Numbered from the stretch's first letter, positions 1-12,789 are shown. The stretch is DNA of 64,000 bases from Cricetomys ansorgei (GCA_026225945.1 JAMJFZ010004075.1:372001-436000), one strand, 5' to 3'. Notes: generated by a model not told the origin, from the sequence alone. Translations and numbers: made by a program.

Positions 1-830
1 GTATAATAAATTACATATGAACAATATAATAATTCTTTAAATTTAGTAACCAATGCGTTTTAAGTTTTTCACCCAGTAGAATTAAGTAGTAAGTACAAAA
101 AAAGTTTCCTAGCATGTATGGAGTTCCTGACAATGACTTGTGTGAAAATATAAATGAAATCCCTTCCTCTGGCCACTGCTGTTCTCTCTGCTTGCATATT
201 TCATGGCTGTAGACACAACTGTCAGAGTAAGATTTACTTGAGAGGGGATCCTCCTTCAATGTTGACAGATTGATACCCACAAATGTTTCTAAGACAGACA
301 CTCTTCCCTGCCAGGACACATACTGAGCTTCTCCACCAGAACAAAGGGAGAGATGGAAGGGAAATCTCAGCGTTAAAGAGTCAAGTTAAATACCATTAGA
401 GGTGGGCTCTGTCACACTCACAGTCGTGTACGAAGAACTCACACCGCTTCCCTCCTGGGAAGTACCTTTCCTCTCAGGACATGGAGAGGACGCTTTAGGT
501 TCTCAAGGTTTGCCCCGCACCAGGGAACAGACAGGGTTTAAAATTAGGAGAGAAGAGGATTGGGAATACACACGTGTTTTACAGTTGTGCCTGAGGCCAC
601 CCCCATTTTAATCACTTGCAAATAGATGAGAATTTTCATTTGTACATAAAATGAATTAGCATGTAATGGATACAATCACTCACTATTATAACCTAAATTT
701 TACACACTATGATAAATTTTAAATGCCCCAGATTTATTGGATACTTTCTTTGTATATGGAAAAACATAAAGCTAAACTATTTTTTAATCACTCAGTAGAG
801 ATGCACAAGTCCTATAGAAATGTTCCAGGG

Positions 831-1011
831 TGGTGGTGGCGCACGCCTTTCATCCCAGCACTCGGGAGGCAGAGGCAGGTGGATCTCTGTGAGTCTGAGG
901 CCAGCCTGGTCTACAGAGCGAGTTCCAGGACAGCCAGAGTTACAACAGAGAAACCATGTCTCCAAAAAACCAAAACAAAAAACAAAAAGAATAAGAAGGA
1001 GGAGAAGAAAT
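831..1011 (+). repeat. B1 SINE with 12-bp target-site duplication
   Basis: 7SL-derived B1 body with the typical core GGGAGGCAGAGGCAGGTGGA and an A-rich 3' tail. The 12-bp sequence AATGTTCCAGGG occurs immediately before (819-830) and after (1012-1023), an exact target-site duplication that fixes both ends and argues for a fairly young insertion. Confidence 0.95.
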
Positions 1012-2004
1012 AATGTTCCAGGGACTCTCCCTAGTTAATATGATCCAGTAAATGAAATAAAATCAATATGACAAAATCATGGAGAAAGTATTATCATCAT
1101 AAGTGGCCTAATAACCAACTTTTTCTGACAAGAATGGACAACTTCAAAATTCAGTAATCCATCTATATAATGGAATTTAATTAATCTTTGTTGATATGAA
1201 AAATAATTACATATTCAATGTGCTATTAAGGTGTGTTTAATCTCACTCACCAGTAACATTCTACTGCTAAGCAGAATTAAGGCCGCTTTTAGGTATTAGA
1301 AATTTGTATGGGTTGAAAGATAAAGATCAGACCAGAGGTGTTTTTTAAGGGTGTAGCAGTGCCAGCCAAGCATTCATCTGCCCTCAAGACTCTTCCTCCC
1401 TTCCTTTCTCCCTCACAAATATTAATAAAAGCTGACACGGCAGAAGTAAAAATTTGATATTCTTCATGATAAATAATACACATCATGGAAATTCTCATAG
1501 AATTAAATATATCTTGATGCCTTTAGCCATTTAGTCTGCTTCCTTCCGTATAAATTACTTCCTGTAATTGCTTTGAATTCCATTTTATCTCTTAATGCCA
1601 TAGTTGTTCAGAAATGAAGTGTGAGCCATATATTGATCTAGCTGGCTCACCACTATCACTAAAGGACAGTTTCAGATAATCTATGATTCATTCAAAAATA
1701 AAAGAGCTGTCTGTTTATGTATTAAATCTGAACTCTCTTGATATGTCTAAGTCTAATCTGAATGAATATTTTGTGAACTAGTTGATACTTTTATTCATGT
1801 AAAATATTATAATTCTGTTAAACCTTAAATTTGCTTCAGCTTATTTCTTGCTTAAAGCATTTTTATATTCTGAGATTATTTTTTAAAAAACCAAATCTTG
1901 GTCAATTTTAATGTCTTGATTATTTATTGTATTTGATTCCTTTGTTTCCAGTTTCCCAGTTCTGTAATGTATATAATTATCAAGCGTAAGAAAACCTTCC
2001 TTGA

Positions 2005-2280
2005 AGACTGGGAGGTGGCTCAGTGGCTACAAGTTTGGATCCCCAAGACCCTCGTGAAAGCTGGTCCAATATGGCAGCTGACTTTAATCCCAGTGCTTGC
2101 AAGGCAAAGCTTGGTTGACCTGGCTCAGTCTGGCTAGCTAGGCTAGCCGAACTCAACTCCAGGTTCAGCTATAGACTTTCTCAGCAATGTCAGTTCATCA
2201 ATCGAGGAGGACACCCAACATGACCTTTAGGATTCCACACACATATGCATTCTTTGTACACACACACACACACACACTCA
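2005..2280 (+). repeat. B4-like SINE ending in a (CA)n tail
   Basis: Begins with an ID/B2-like head (GGTGGCTCAGTGGCTACAAG), continues with a diverged B1-like middle and ends in the CA-rich tail usual for B4 elements (2257-2279). Old and diverged; subfamily not assigned. Confidence 0.6.
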
Positions 2281-2619
2281 TACCAGGAAGAAGAAAGAAA
2301 AGAAAGAAAAAGTGTCACAACACCTACTGACAATGAAAAGACTGAAACAGGTTAAGCGAAGTCGCTGTTTTCTTGCTGAGTAGTAGTCTAATCAAGGTTT
2401 CCATGGCTATTCCAACCAGCCGCTCTGATAAGTAAAGAGCCAGCATAGCATTCAAAAACCCCGCCCTATTGGCAGATATGATGTGGAGTAGAAGACGAAG
2501 GGTCGAGAACCAAGGTTTCTAGGTCCGAATCCTGTCAGCCACTCAGCTTCTACCTGACCTCCTCTGCCCCGTGTCCACATCTCAGTGAGCGTGTGCAAAT
2601 GGTGCTCTGTGCAGCGGGC

Positions 2620-2810
2620 TGTTTTCACTGTGTGCCAGCTACTGCTTTATAAGGATGAAAGGCCATGGATGTCTTTATCCTAATTTCACGTGTGAAGATG
2701 CTCAAACTTCTGAGGCACATAAAGCATTTTTCCCTTTGGTTGCAAAGTCACCAGTCACTAGGTGACAGCACAGGAATCCTGACCCAAGAGTCAACTACAG
2801 ACCAAAAGCC
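2620..2810 (-). repeat. MIR relic
   Basis: Diverged match to the MIR core in reverse orientation: a stretch resembling the ATGAGGAAACTGAGGCACA segment followed by a remnant of the AAGGTCACACAGCTAG segment. Edges are approximate. Confidence 0.5.
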
Positions 2811-2856
2811 ATAACTAATATGTTAACAAAACACTGATCTCTTTAATTAATGTTAC

Positions 2857-2903
2857 ATGCATATATATATACATAGATACATAGATAGATATAGATAGAT
2901 AAT
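2857..2903. repeat. TA / GATA simple repeat
   Basis: Short alternating TA run followed by imperfect ACATAGAT/GATA units. Confidence 0.85.
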
Positions 2904-3325
2904 ATCCTATTTTAGCTATTTTAAACTCATATTTCTGTTCATCAGAGAGATTATTTACTGCATTTAAAATTACTAAAATAGAAGGGAATCACAATTTTCT
3001 AATAATGCTAATCAAATTAAATCATTAAGTCAACGCCTGATGTTTGCATTATTGAACAAGTTGGAATATGTAGTTCAATTATTCAATTTCATGATGCACA
3101 TTATGAATAAATACTCATGCCCATACAATAAATATTTACAAAAATGAAAGTAAAAAACTATCAAAAATGTTTAATTTAACTATCTAATTATATTAACTAT
3201 CGTGTAATTGATTCCATTAATAAGTTTATCAGATTATAGAAACTATTTCAAAAACACAAATGTATTTAGGTATGTCATCCTAATTTAAGCGTTTATAAAT
3301 TCATGTTTTCGTATCAACTTCCCCT

Positions 3326-3482
3326 TTTTTTTAAACTTTGTTTTTCAATACAGGGTTTCTCCGTTGTAACCCTGGCAGCCCCGGAACTCTCTAGAGTCCA
3401 GGCTGGCCTCAAACGCAGAGGTCTGCCTGCCTCTGCCTTCCAAGTGCTAGGATTTAAGGCGTGCGCCTCCACCGCCCAGCTC
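3326..3482 (-). repeat. B1 SINE (reverse)
   Basis: Reverse complement of B1: T-rich end, then CAGGGTTTCTCCGTTGTAAC, a GGCTGGCCTCAAACGCAGAG segment and the CACCGCCCAGCT end. It faces the B1 at 3532 across about 49 bp, making an inverted repeat within the transcript. Confidence 0.9.
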
Positions 3483-3531
3483 CCATCTTTCTTTTTTAAG
3501 GTACTTTCTCCTGTTTTAGAAAATCCCAACT

Positions 3532-3690
3532 AGCTGGGCAGTGTGGCACACACCTTTAATCCCAGCACTTGGGAGGCAGAGGCAGATGGATCTCTGTGAG
3601 TTCAAGGCCAGCCTGGTCTACAGCACAAGCTCTGAGACAGCCACGTCTACATAGACAAACCCTGTCTCAAAAAAAACAAAGAGAGAAAAA
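3532..3690 (+). repeat. B1 SINE (forward)
   Basis: Forward B1 starting GCTGGGCAGTGTGGCACACA, with CCCAGCACTTGGGAGGCAGA and a tail of A-rich sequence with GAGA. Partner of the reverse B1 just upstream. Confidence 0.93.
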
Positions 3691-3959
3691 GAAAACCCAA
3701 GTGGTTGTGACTGTTTACATACTCAGTGGTGCCATCACACTCTGTTGCCCACATATTCCTAAGCAAGCTGTTAAGGAGAAATAGGTATTAATTTTCAGTA
3801 GATTAATCACATTTCTAAGACATAGTTTTAACATTTTTACACACACAAAAAAAATATATGAAAAGCAGCCTCGTTTCTCAGTAAAGCTAGCCTAGGACAT
3901 TGAAGTTTTAAATGCTTTAAATCATCCATACAGTCAGTTGGCCTAAAAGTGAGTGGAAA

Positions 3960-4440
3960 TTTTCGTTCTCTTCACTCCCTGAATAGCAAAACCTCCTCAG
4001 ACCCTCCAACCCCGCAGCACACATCCATCGCTAGCGCCCCTCCCAGCGTTTGACTGCGCACTGATGGAGACAAATGTTCTCTTGCCTTCATTTCCCATCT
4101 CACCTTGCGCGGGGACGTGAGCAGCATGGTGCTGTGATTTACGGAGCTTTCAAGCAGATGTCATTGCAGAGGCAATTAAAGTGCGGTTCCTGCTGCTGTA
4201 CAATAATTGCTCCTTGAAATTAGATATTGTTCTTAATTTTCTTCACCGTTTGTCAGATGCAGGTTTGTCGCCATGCTGTTGTGACACAGCTTGTGACCTA
4301 TGCCTGTGCTGCTAAGCTCCTGGGACCCAGAGAGCGCCATGCTGCCACCCACCCCACAACTGTGGTGTGTAACCAGCGACAGAGCCACCACTTTGACACT
4401 TCCACAGCAACGTTTTATTGACTTAGCGCCTTTGAGAGCC
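3960..4440. promoter_or_regulatory. candidate conserved non-coding element (speculative)
   Basis: Apparently single-copy stretch in intron 19, less AT-rich than its surroundings, with several CpGs near 4030-4120 and homeodomain-like AATTA/TAATTG cores near 4175-4240. I recognise no repeat in it. Assignment as regulatory DNA is inference only; no alignment was possible. Confidence 0.2.
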
Positions 4441-4610
4441 CATGAGTGAAAACGCAGTCACGTTTTTTGATATGTTTAGAAGACATTGTTTGGAGGCATA
4501 CAGTAAACCAGACAACCTGGAAGAATGTTTATTATGAAATCATTTCTGATACCATAGTTCAGAGGACTAATCTTGACTAATTCTCTAGTATATCCAATCT
4601 TGGAGATTAG

Positions 4611-4806
4611 TTTGTTTTCTTTTGAATTTTTATTTATGTATTTTATGTGTATTAGTGTTCTGTCTGCATGTACATCTGCATGCCAGAAAAAGGCATCAGA
4701 TCCCATTACAGGTGGTTGTGAGCCACCATGTGGTTGCTGGGAATTGAACTCAGCACCTCTGGAAGAGCAGCCAGTGCTCTTAACCGCTGAGCCATCTCTC
4801 CAGCCC
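4611..4806 (-). repeat. B2 SINE (reverse) with target-site duplication
   Basis: Reverse complement of B2: the end reads GAGCCATCTCTCCAGCC (tRNA-like A box) preceded by CTGGAAGAGCAGCCAGTGCT. GGAGATTAG flanks it on both sides (4602-4610 and 4807-4815), a 9-bp duplication. Confidence 0.93.
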
Positions 4807-4932
4807 GGAGATTAGATTTTTAACTAATTTTAAATTTTAAATACTTACTCTGCTTAGAAGTGAGGTTTGTAGCACAAATATTTATAATGTAAGACAGCAA
4901 GGTATTTGAATTTGAATTTTTTTTTCCTTTAG

Positions 4933-5169
4933 AATAATCTCCGTGGAACTACCAGGTGATGCGAGACAGTTCGGAATCCAGTTCAGATGGTGGCAACCAT
5001 ACCATTCTTCCCAAGGAGAAGACGTGTGGGCCGTGGATGAGATCGTCATGACCGCCGTCCTGTTCAACAGCATCAGTCTTGACTTTACCAATCTGGTGGA
5101 AGTTACGCAGTCTCTGGGATTCTATCTCGGGAATGTTCAGCCCTACTGCGGCCATGACTGGACACTTTG
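4933..5169 (+). CDS. RELN: RELN exon 20: end of Reelin repeat 1, start of repeat 2
   Basis: The exon is 237 nt, entered and left in phase 2 (the first base completes R823, the last two bases start C902). It encodes about residues 823-902. The acceptor follows the tract TTTTTTTCCTTTAG and the donor is GTAAGG. The protein has the strand pair typical of a Reelin B sub-repeat, [11 protein letters not shown] and then VWAVDEIV, followed by the linker into repeat 2 ([19 protein letters not shown]). The exon length is a multiple of three with matching phases, so skipping it would keep the frame. Reading through the donor gives a stop within the intron at once, which supports the boundary. Confidence 0.97.
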
Positions 5170-6339
5170 GTAAGGATTGTTGTTATAATTTACAGTAGTG
5201 AACAGAGCGTGAGGATAACGTTTAGCTCATTCTGTACTTAGCTTGTTGTTGGAGAATATTGACCGAACAGGGCGCACCAAAAAGTTGGTGCTATATATAT
5301 TTATGTCTTCAGAACGAGGACAGAAAACAAAACATTCACAGATTTGAATAAATACACAATTTCATATTAATTTTTGTCTCCAAAAATTATATGTAAAAAC
5401 CCCTCCAAAAAATGCTAATAATTAAAGTGATGACCGAATTATGTCTTCATGGAGGACTATGATAATAATACTGTGCTGTGAAGTTACACCAGTGCCTGCT
5501 TTATTAAGGTTTCTCACAAGTTCTATTTTCATGCCGTCATATGTAAAGTTCAAGAAGTTTGTCAGCCCTAATTTCTTAACTTAGATGTTCCTTTTAATTA
5601 ACTTCCTGAAACAATATTGGCTCATCTAGTTAGTGATACCAGTAGAGTTTCAAGATTGGGGGATGTCCTGATTAAGAGAGTCATTGCTTTTAGATTCTCC
5701 TCCCGATGATCACTTAACAATTTAATTATCCGACAAACAGTAAGCAAGTAATTTTGAGTATAATTGGTACTTCATTAACACCACTAAAGATGATAGAACA
5801 GCAGAGAACAAGAGGAAGGAGCTGGCTACTTGCAGAGGGATTTCTCCCCGGCTCCGGAGAGACTACCTTGCAGCATGTCGAAGCAGCGCACGACTGAAAC
5901 CCTCGCGCCTGAGAGGTGTGAGCATGAGGACCAGTTTCAAGATCATCCTCTGTTACATTCGGAGTTTCAGGCCAGCCTGGGCTACTTACAGAAGATGAGG
6001 GTGGGGGAGTAAAAGAAGCAGAGATTTACCTTTGGGAACTTGAGAAGGGGCACATGATGTATCTCCCTGACCAGAAAATAGAAAAACAAGGAAATCCCAG
6101 CCGTGTGGAAATCCCCAGGAAGTGAAATCTAGCTATGAGAACTTCCGTGGTGAAGGACACCGGGACAGGAAGGCTGCAGCATGACAAGGGTCAGAAGACA
6201 GAGCAGCGGTGGTGCAGCCGAGGGGTCGAGAAGATGAGCGAGAACCAGGATACGTTCAGAGATATAAAATGTATGTCTGCATGATCTTCAGGCTCCACCT
6301 TTCTGCCCACTGCCCCTCTCTGGGTTCCTTTTTAACTAT

Positions 6340-6560
6340 AGCATGATTGAGGAATAATTTCCTAAGAGACTTATTTTCTATTGAGTCATGATCAGACCTA
6401 TTTAATTTCCTCCAGATGAGTCATGCTGAAAGCTAATCGCAGCATTACCTCCAGAGAGTAGATCATAAATGACCCATCAGTGACCTTATCATAATTAGAG
6501 GTAAATTTTACACGCCATTGCACAGAAAATTAGCTTTGATTGGAACTGTGCATGTACAGT
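6340..6560. promoter_or_regulatory. candidate regulatory patch with AP-1-like sites (speculative)
   Basis: Single-copy looking sequence that contains ATGAGTCATGCTGA (an AP-1-type TGAGTCA core at about 6417-6423), a second TGAGTCATG at about 6384, and several ATTA/TAATTA cores. Motifs this short arise by chance, so this is inference from motif density only. Confidence 0.15.
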
Positions 6561-8934
6561 CACATCTCACACGCAGCGGGCTGAATTCTAGCATGGAAAG
6601 GGCAGCTAATGGGATGGAAGTACAACTGGTCACTTTCGCTACGAGCCTGTCAGACTAGACACGATGAAATTACCACCACATGTGTTCTGTGTGATGGCCT
6701 CGCATGCTTTTTTGTGGTTATCGTTTCTAGGCCTGTAGCTCAAAAAAATAAAAGAGGGAAAGTAAAGGAAGAAGATAGGAAGGTACAGACTAAAATAAGA
6801 TTCATTAGGATTTTATGCTTCCGAAGTTTCTGAGTGGCCTGAATTAACAGTCACTCAGCTTGGCCATGTACCATAAACCGTAGCTCATGAGATCGTATAG
6901 TAAGATGCTTTTCAGCACTTTAACATGACAGAGGGTCATATCATGAATGCAAGTCTTGCACCATGTTTATCTTCATAAATAGTTAACATCTGCTCAAATA
7001 CACTCAAAGTTGCTGAGCGTTTTAACACTTGGGTTGAATGCAAGATAACAGCAATTTAAATGTCTGTGCCTCGATCAAATCCTGTGAACAATACCCTTTC
7101 ATACAAGTCCGATGAATAACCTTAACCCATTGCTGCTTTAATGTGTGGAGACTCCGCTTACTTTATGAAAACACAATTGCAGTAATTCCAGAAAACCCTA
7201 AGAAAATACGTAAATAGCTGTGTGATCTCCATAGGCACCTGGAGCAGCCCTGGAGTTTTGTTAACAGCCACATGTGAGCAATCAGGTTTGACTTTCTGAT
7301 CTTTTCTCAAACAAACAGGAGTTGTCTTGGTCATGAAACATCAGAGGCAATACTCTGTCCGTGATAATGAGACAGACAAACGCATTAACCATTTTTTAAA
7401 AGACACGAAAAAATGCTTATTGCTCATTAAATTGAAGCAACATGGAAGGTCTCAAACTGCTCCTATTTTCTTAGTCAGTGAGTTAGAATAAAACTCTTTT
7501 TAATGACTGTTTCTCTCTGCTGCTGTTGAGGAATACTTGTCTAAAATTGGATGCAAACTTGTTTGGCAGTGTTTTTCAGAAACACTTGTTTCAATATGGA
7601 AATTCAAGAGATGACATTGGCAAACCGTATATTATTATCTCCTCCCAGTTCTTAACATGAGCAGCCATTTCTTTTCCATGCAGCATCTCTTGAGCATATT
7701 ATCTCATTAAGTAAAAATTCTTTAAATGTATTTGAACGCGTGGCCTCTACCCTGCGATGACCTTGTCCCTCTCTAGGGAAATGTAGACATGGTCTGCACT
7801 GAAAGACTGGTGTTAGATTAATGACTGTTGGCTCTTCCCAGCTGTGTGTTCATTTGGTTCTCACTCTTGGCTCGTGACTTTCCATGAGCATGGATTGTTG
7901 TTACCAAGGGTATTCTCCAGGGAAGGATTGGACAATTGCTTTTTCATTAGGACCGTAGTTAATATGCTGTGGATCACTTAGAAGCTGCCATTCTGTAGCA
8001 CTTTTCTTCAGTAGGGAAATAAATCACTTCTAATTCTTGGCAATACTTTCTTTCTATTCATTAAATCAGAGTCTGTATATGCTTTAGTGTTTTAAAATAA
8101 TTTTGAAACTTCACATCTTTAAAAAAACAAGACAAAACAAAAACCAAGCAAACGTGTTTTTACTTGAAATAGAATCACATCACTTTTGCCCTTCCCGCTC
8201 TTCTTCCAGCCTGTCAGCTACCTTCTCTCAAACCCGTCTCATGATCTCCAAGTTGGTAGCCTCTTTTTCTTTGACTGTTATTGTTACGTACATGCATGCA
8301 TGTATGTATGTGTACAAATATATAAATATAAGCTGCCGAGTCCATTTTTATTGTGTGTGTATATGGTTTCAAGGCTGACCACTCTCCATTGGACAACCAA
8401 TAAAAAGGCTCATCCATGGGGAAGGTTAATTCCCCTTCTCCCAGGAGTCATTAATTGCCTGCAGTTTTTTTGTTTAGGGGGAGACCCCATGAAAATTACC
8501 CCTTCCACATTAGCATTTTCAGTAATATTGCCATTTTTTGGTCCTGTTTATGTAGACATTTCTAGGAGAGGCTGTTTCACAGCAGATTTCCTGGTATTCT
8601 GGCTCCTGAAATCTTACTGTCTCCTCTTCAGTGATGTTCCCTGAGCCATAAAAGCAGGAGCTGTGATGCAGATGTATCTGTTGGAGCTGGGCTCCTAACA
8701 ATCAGTTGGTCTCTGCATTGCGTGTAGCTGTGGTTTTCTATGATGGTCTCCATTTGCTATAGAGCCTTCATTGATGAGGGGTGGTAACTGCACTTAAGTG
8801 TGGGTCTAAGAATAAGGTTTAGAATTAAAGTATAGTAAAGAATTATACTGGTCAAGCAAAGTGGCAGTGCTAGATTCTTTTCTAAGGTCCATGGCCTCGC
8901 TAGCCCCCTAAAGCTAGCTAGGTTTCTAGTACCA

Positions 8935-9115
8935 GCCATGATTTCTCTCCTGTTAATGGGCCTTAAGTCCAGTTAGACAGCTGTTGATTTGCTGCTACCG
9001 TGTGAGTGCCACTAATTGCACTTTTATCTTGCCGTGCTGGTAATTGTGTGGTTCAGAGGTGTTGAAGCTGCGCAGAACTTTTTAATTGCTCACCTCCTTT
9101 TTTTAGCTTGCACAG
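8935..9115. promoter_or_regulatory. candidate regulatory patch with clustered TAATTG cores (speculative)
   Basis: Contains CTAATTGCACTTTTATCTTG, then GTAATTGTGTGG and TTTTTAATTGCTCACC within about 85 bases, in sequence where I see no repeat. TAATTG is a homeodomain core. Assignment is inference. Confidence 0.18.
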
Positions 9116-9400
9116 TATTTTCTGGAACCGTGGGAGCTAGACCACAGGAGAGAGGCTTTAAGATCAGATCCAGCTAGAATCAGCCTAGCCCTGTGTCATC
9201 AGTTCAGTCTGTGGTGTCTTCAGCAGTAGGGGCCCAGCCTCAATCCCTGAGAAGCAATCAAGGCCTACGTAGATCACCTGTATTGTCTGAGGAGTCTCAT
9301 GAACTACCCTGACCAACCAACCATTTGAAGGGAGGTGGTTGCATGAAACTGGAGTTTTTGTTAGAGTGTGGTTCTTATAGGGAAAACTGCATAGGCATGC

Positions 9401-9401
9401 A

Positions 9402-9439
<38 letters not shown>
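9401..9439. repeat. (CA)n microsatellite
   Basis: Nearly pure CA dinucleotide run of about 17 units preceded by GCACGCG. Confidence 0.97.
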
Positions 9440-9443
<4 letters not shown>

Positions 9444-10469
9444 AATTTTAATAAATAAAAAGTAATATGATTCTCTGAGGCTTTTATCAAATGACCTTGA
9501 TGTTTTTGTTCCTCTTTCTCCTCTGTACTGACCTCCCTCCCCAACCCAGCTGGAGCCCCTCCCTGTTATTCCAGTTCCCACTTGATATCACCTGTACCCT
9601 GCTATTCCCTCCTAAGGCACCCCACCTGTGGTACCTTTATGCTTTTCGGCTCTCTGTGGCTACTCCATAGTGTATTCACATTTGAGGACTTGGGGCTGCG
9701 AACCACAGGCGAAAGGGAACATTGGACATCTGTCTGGATGGTTACCTGGCTTAGTGCACACATCTTAGGGTCACAATGGAATTAGCTGAGGTTTGTCAAA
9801 GACTGCACCTGACTGAAACAATTAGTGATAATACCAAGGGATATTCACACTCTTTTGTCCTATCTAACGAACTGGCTAGATACAGTGGGTAGAAAGGCCT
9901 TGCTTCATAGAGTTTTAGGCTTGACAGGATGTGGTTGCATGGTTATTATAGAATATTGGCATATATTGGCAGTTGTTTTCAACAATGACGGTATAACAGA
10001 ACTACAGTCCTTGAGGTTATACACTTGAGTTCAGATTCTGACATTGCCACTTGGAAGTTTGGAAACTCAAAGCATGGAGGTTTTAACTAAGGAGGAACTT
10101 TGAGAAGTCTATAAGCACTGATTTAAGAAGGTCACACTAAAGCAACTCACAAAAATGAGGAATAACTGGGTCTTATCAGGAAATAATGTAGAAACAGCTA
10201 TTTCCGACTTCTGTCTCCCCACACTGTGGCTTTCCCTTTCAGAACATCCAGAAGCTAACGCCCTCCCTGACCCCTACTCTGACCCCAGCCACTGCCGTAT
10301 CACCTGACCCCATCCCATCAGGGCCCCTTAGTTAGGAGTTAAGAATCAAGCATGGAGTGGCTTCACCTGTGTGCACATTCTACCAAACTCTCCAGAAGAT
10401 AGCACTTTGATAGACTTACATATCCCCAAACATTATCCCCACATCAAAACAGTAACGCCAGAAATTCAG

Positions 10470-10600
10470 AGAATAGATTTAGCTTTTCTGAACCTCAACT
10501 TTTCAACTATAAAACGGGAGCAATAATATCTACTTTGAAGACGGTTGTGAAGATAGGCGAGACCACAGATAGAAAGTCCCTGCTGCATGCGTCCCCATCA
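10470..10600 (+). repeat. MIR relic
   Basis: Segment CTGAACCTCAACTTTTCAAC then TATAAAACGGGAGCAATAAT follows the MIR consensus part 'CCTCAGTTTCCTCATCTGTAAAATGGGGATAATAAT' in order, diverged. Edges approximate. Confidence 0.65.
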
Positions 10601-12007
10601 TCGTCTGACTGAACGGAGGAAGTCTGTCTGTGCTGCTGCGCGCGTCTGTGTCGTGAGAAGCATTCTTGAATTTCTAAGATGAATAGACGTAATTTTGCTC
10701 GGGTAACGTGAACAAGCATGTCTTTAAAGAGATCCAAGTAAATGTACTTAGTAATATTTTGCTTACATAAACTAGATTTGACCCGAAAGGGGCGGGTATG
10801 CAGGAGAAAGGTTTGTGGCCATGCTAACAATGCTAAATGTGTTATCAGAGACAAGATTCAAGGCAGGAGTGGCAAGTGGTGAGATTAGCAAAGGGTCCCA
10901 GACTTCTTATCTCACTGTAACCTAAAACAGTACACTTCAGTACCAAGTCTGAAGGAGTACTGTGAGAATCAATAACTGAGGTAAAAATTAAGGTAAGAAA
11001 CGCTGTCATTTTGCTGATCACTAATGGCACTTGAAGAAATTTAGATTTAATTAAAAGAAGAAGTAAAAGTGTATGTGACACACAGAAATGTTCAAAGAGA
11101 CGCCCAGCTCCTTCCTAGGCGTCGGAGATCTCCATGCGCTCACGCAGCTGATGCCGTTTGATTTACTTCTAATTGAAGCTTTCTTTTTCGTTATAAAAGT
11201 AAACCGTGAGTTCTTGTCATGTTAGGTTTATGTTTTAGAGAGAGAAATTTCTTAAAAGTTTGACATGGAAGTAAAAAGAAAGTAGCAGAGCAGCATAAAG
11301 GAATTAAAGTTAAGCTAGGAATGGCACAAGATCCGAAAGGGAAACCTCCTGGTGTACGCTGCTGTTAAGAGGACAGCCTTCGAAACTCAGCTTTCCCATG
11401 AGTACCTGGTAGCACACCCAACCCTGGAAACGAGAGACAGAAGATAAGAGGGTAGTTACAGGCCGGGCAGCCCTACTCAGATGGAACTGACAAGTAGCTT
11501 GTGTTCAGGGCATTCAAAGCTGTGTTTGTATCTCATGGGAGATCTCTATTAGCATGGACAGGAAAACAGCATTTGCTTGTGTATTCTATTGAAAGCAGGA
11601 GCTCCATGGGCAAAACTCCAGGGCTGAAGAGGATGCTAAATACCTGCTAGGTCATCTAAATGGAATGAGATCCATGTAGTCAGACATAGCCATGTACGTT
11701 TATATGCCAAACACTTAGCAGATGCTTAACAGTTCCTTTGTCATGACTGTTAGCAGAGAGAAAACCAGTAACATATTGTTACATAACAATCATGTAATAA
11801 CATGGCTAAATGTAATGATAATTAAAGTTTTCAGACGTATATGTGAGAGACCAACTTACTGTTAAGGCATTTCTAGGCTAGAGAGCCATCTAGAAACAAC
11901 AATAACTCCTGGCACTAGATAACTAATAGGATTTCCTAGCTGACCTATGAGCCACCATCAGAGCTAATGCTTGTACAGACTTCTCATGGATCTGTAGGAA
12001 AACTCAC

Positions 12008-12052
12008 ATGCACGCACGCGTGCGTGCACACACACACACACACACACACACA
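12008..12052. repeat. (CA)n microsatellite with CG-containing start
   Basis: CATGCACGCACGCGTGCGTG followed by about 12 CA units. Confidence 0.95.
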
Positions 12053-12230
12053 AGAGGGTGGACTTGGACTCACACCTTAGAAGCATTAGCTCATACATTT
12101 TTAAATGACATTTACTTCGCATGCTGTTATATTTTTGCAATTTTTAAATATGTTTAATGGAAGCTAAGTCTTTTTCACAGGTAGATTTTCATTCCTTTAT
12201 TCCATTGTATTGGTCTAAATAAAACTTGTC

Positions 12231-12405
12231 AGGTTGGAGAGATGGCTCAGCAGCTAAGCGCACTGGCTACTCTTCCAGAGGCCTTGAGTTCAATTTCCAG
12301 CAACTACGTGGTGGCTCACAACCATCTGTAATGGAATCAGATGCCCTCTTCTGGCATGTGGGTGTACATGCAGACAGAGCTCCCAGACATACATAAATCT
12401 TAAAC
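12231..12405 (+). repeat. B2 SINE
   Basis: Starts with GGTTGGAGAGATGGCTCAGC (tRNA-derived head), then CTCTTCCAGAGGCCTTGAGT and CCCTCTTCTGGCATGTGGGT, ending near ACATAAATCTTAAA. Confidence 0.95.
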
Positions 12406-12647
12406 ATGTTTTTAGTAAACATGGACAGAGGAGAGGGTACATTAGTACTTAGCTGGAACTTTAGACATCCCTAATTCCGTAGGTTATAAGAAAAAAAAAT
12501 ATTACTGAGAGTCTTTTTGTTTAATTAATGATCTATGGAATGAAGATAATAGCCAAGTTAATTTCCTTAGGATTTTTCTTTAATCAAACATCCACCTATA
12601 ACTTGTATTAAAATGGTATCCTTCAGTTTTTTGTTTCTTTGTTTAGC

Positions 12648-12789
12648 TATTTGCAAGACAGGGTTTCTCTGTTATAACCCTGGCTGTGCTGGAACTCACT
12701 CTATAGACCAGGCTGGCCTCGAACACAGAGATCCACCTGCCTCCTCTCGAGTGCTGGGATTAAAGGTGTGCACCACCACCCACCCAGCT
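12648..12789 (-). repeat. B1 SINE (reverse)
   Basis: Reverse B1: GACAGGGTTTCTCTGTTATA, GACCAGGCTGGCCTCGAACA, GTGCTGGGATTAAAGGTGTG, ending CCACCCAGCT. Confidence 0.95.

Larger units (their letters stand above)
1..4932 (+). other. RELN: intron 19 (3' part)
   Basis: Non-coding sequence ending in a pyrimidine-rich tract and AG just before exon 20. It holds a B1 with clear target-site duplications (831-1011), a B4-like SINE (about 2005-2280), a MIR relic (about 2620-2810), a TA/GATA simple repeat (2857-2903), an inverted pair of B1s (3326-3482 and 3532-3690) and a B2 (4611-4806). The AT-rich stretches 1-818, 1024-2000 and 2904-3325 show nothing I recognise. The stretch 3960-4440 is apparently single-copy and is listed separately as a possible regulatory element. 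Confidence 0.85.

Noticed and set aside
8186..8644. A 152-codon open frame in intron 20 near CATG repeats
   Set aside because: Composition typical of random AT-rich frames; no homology that I recognise.
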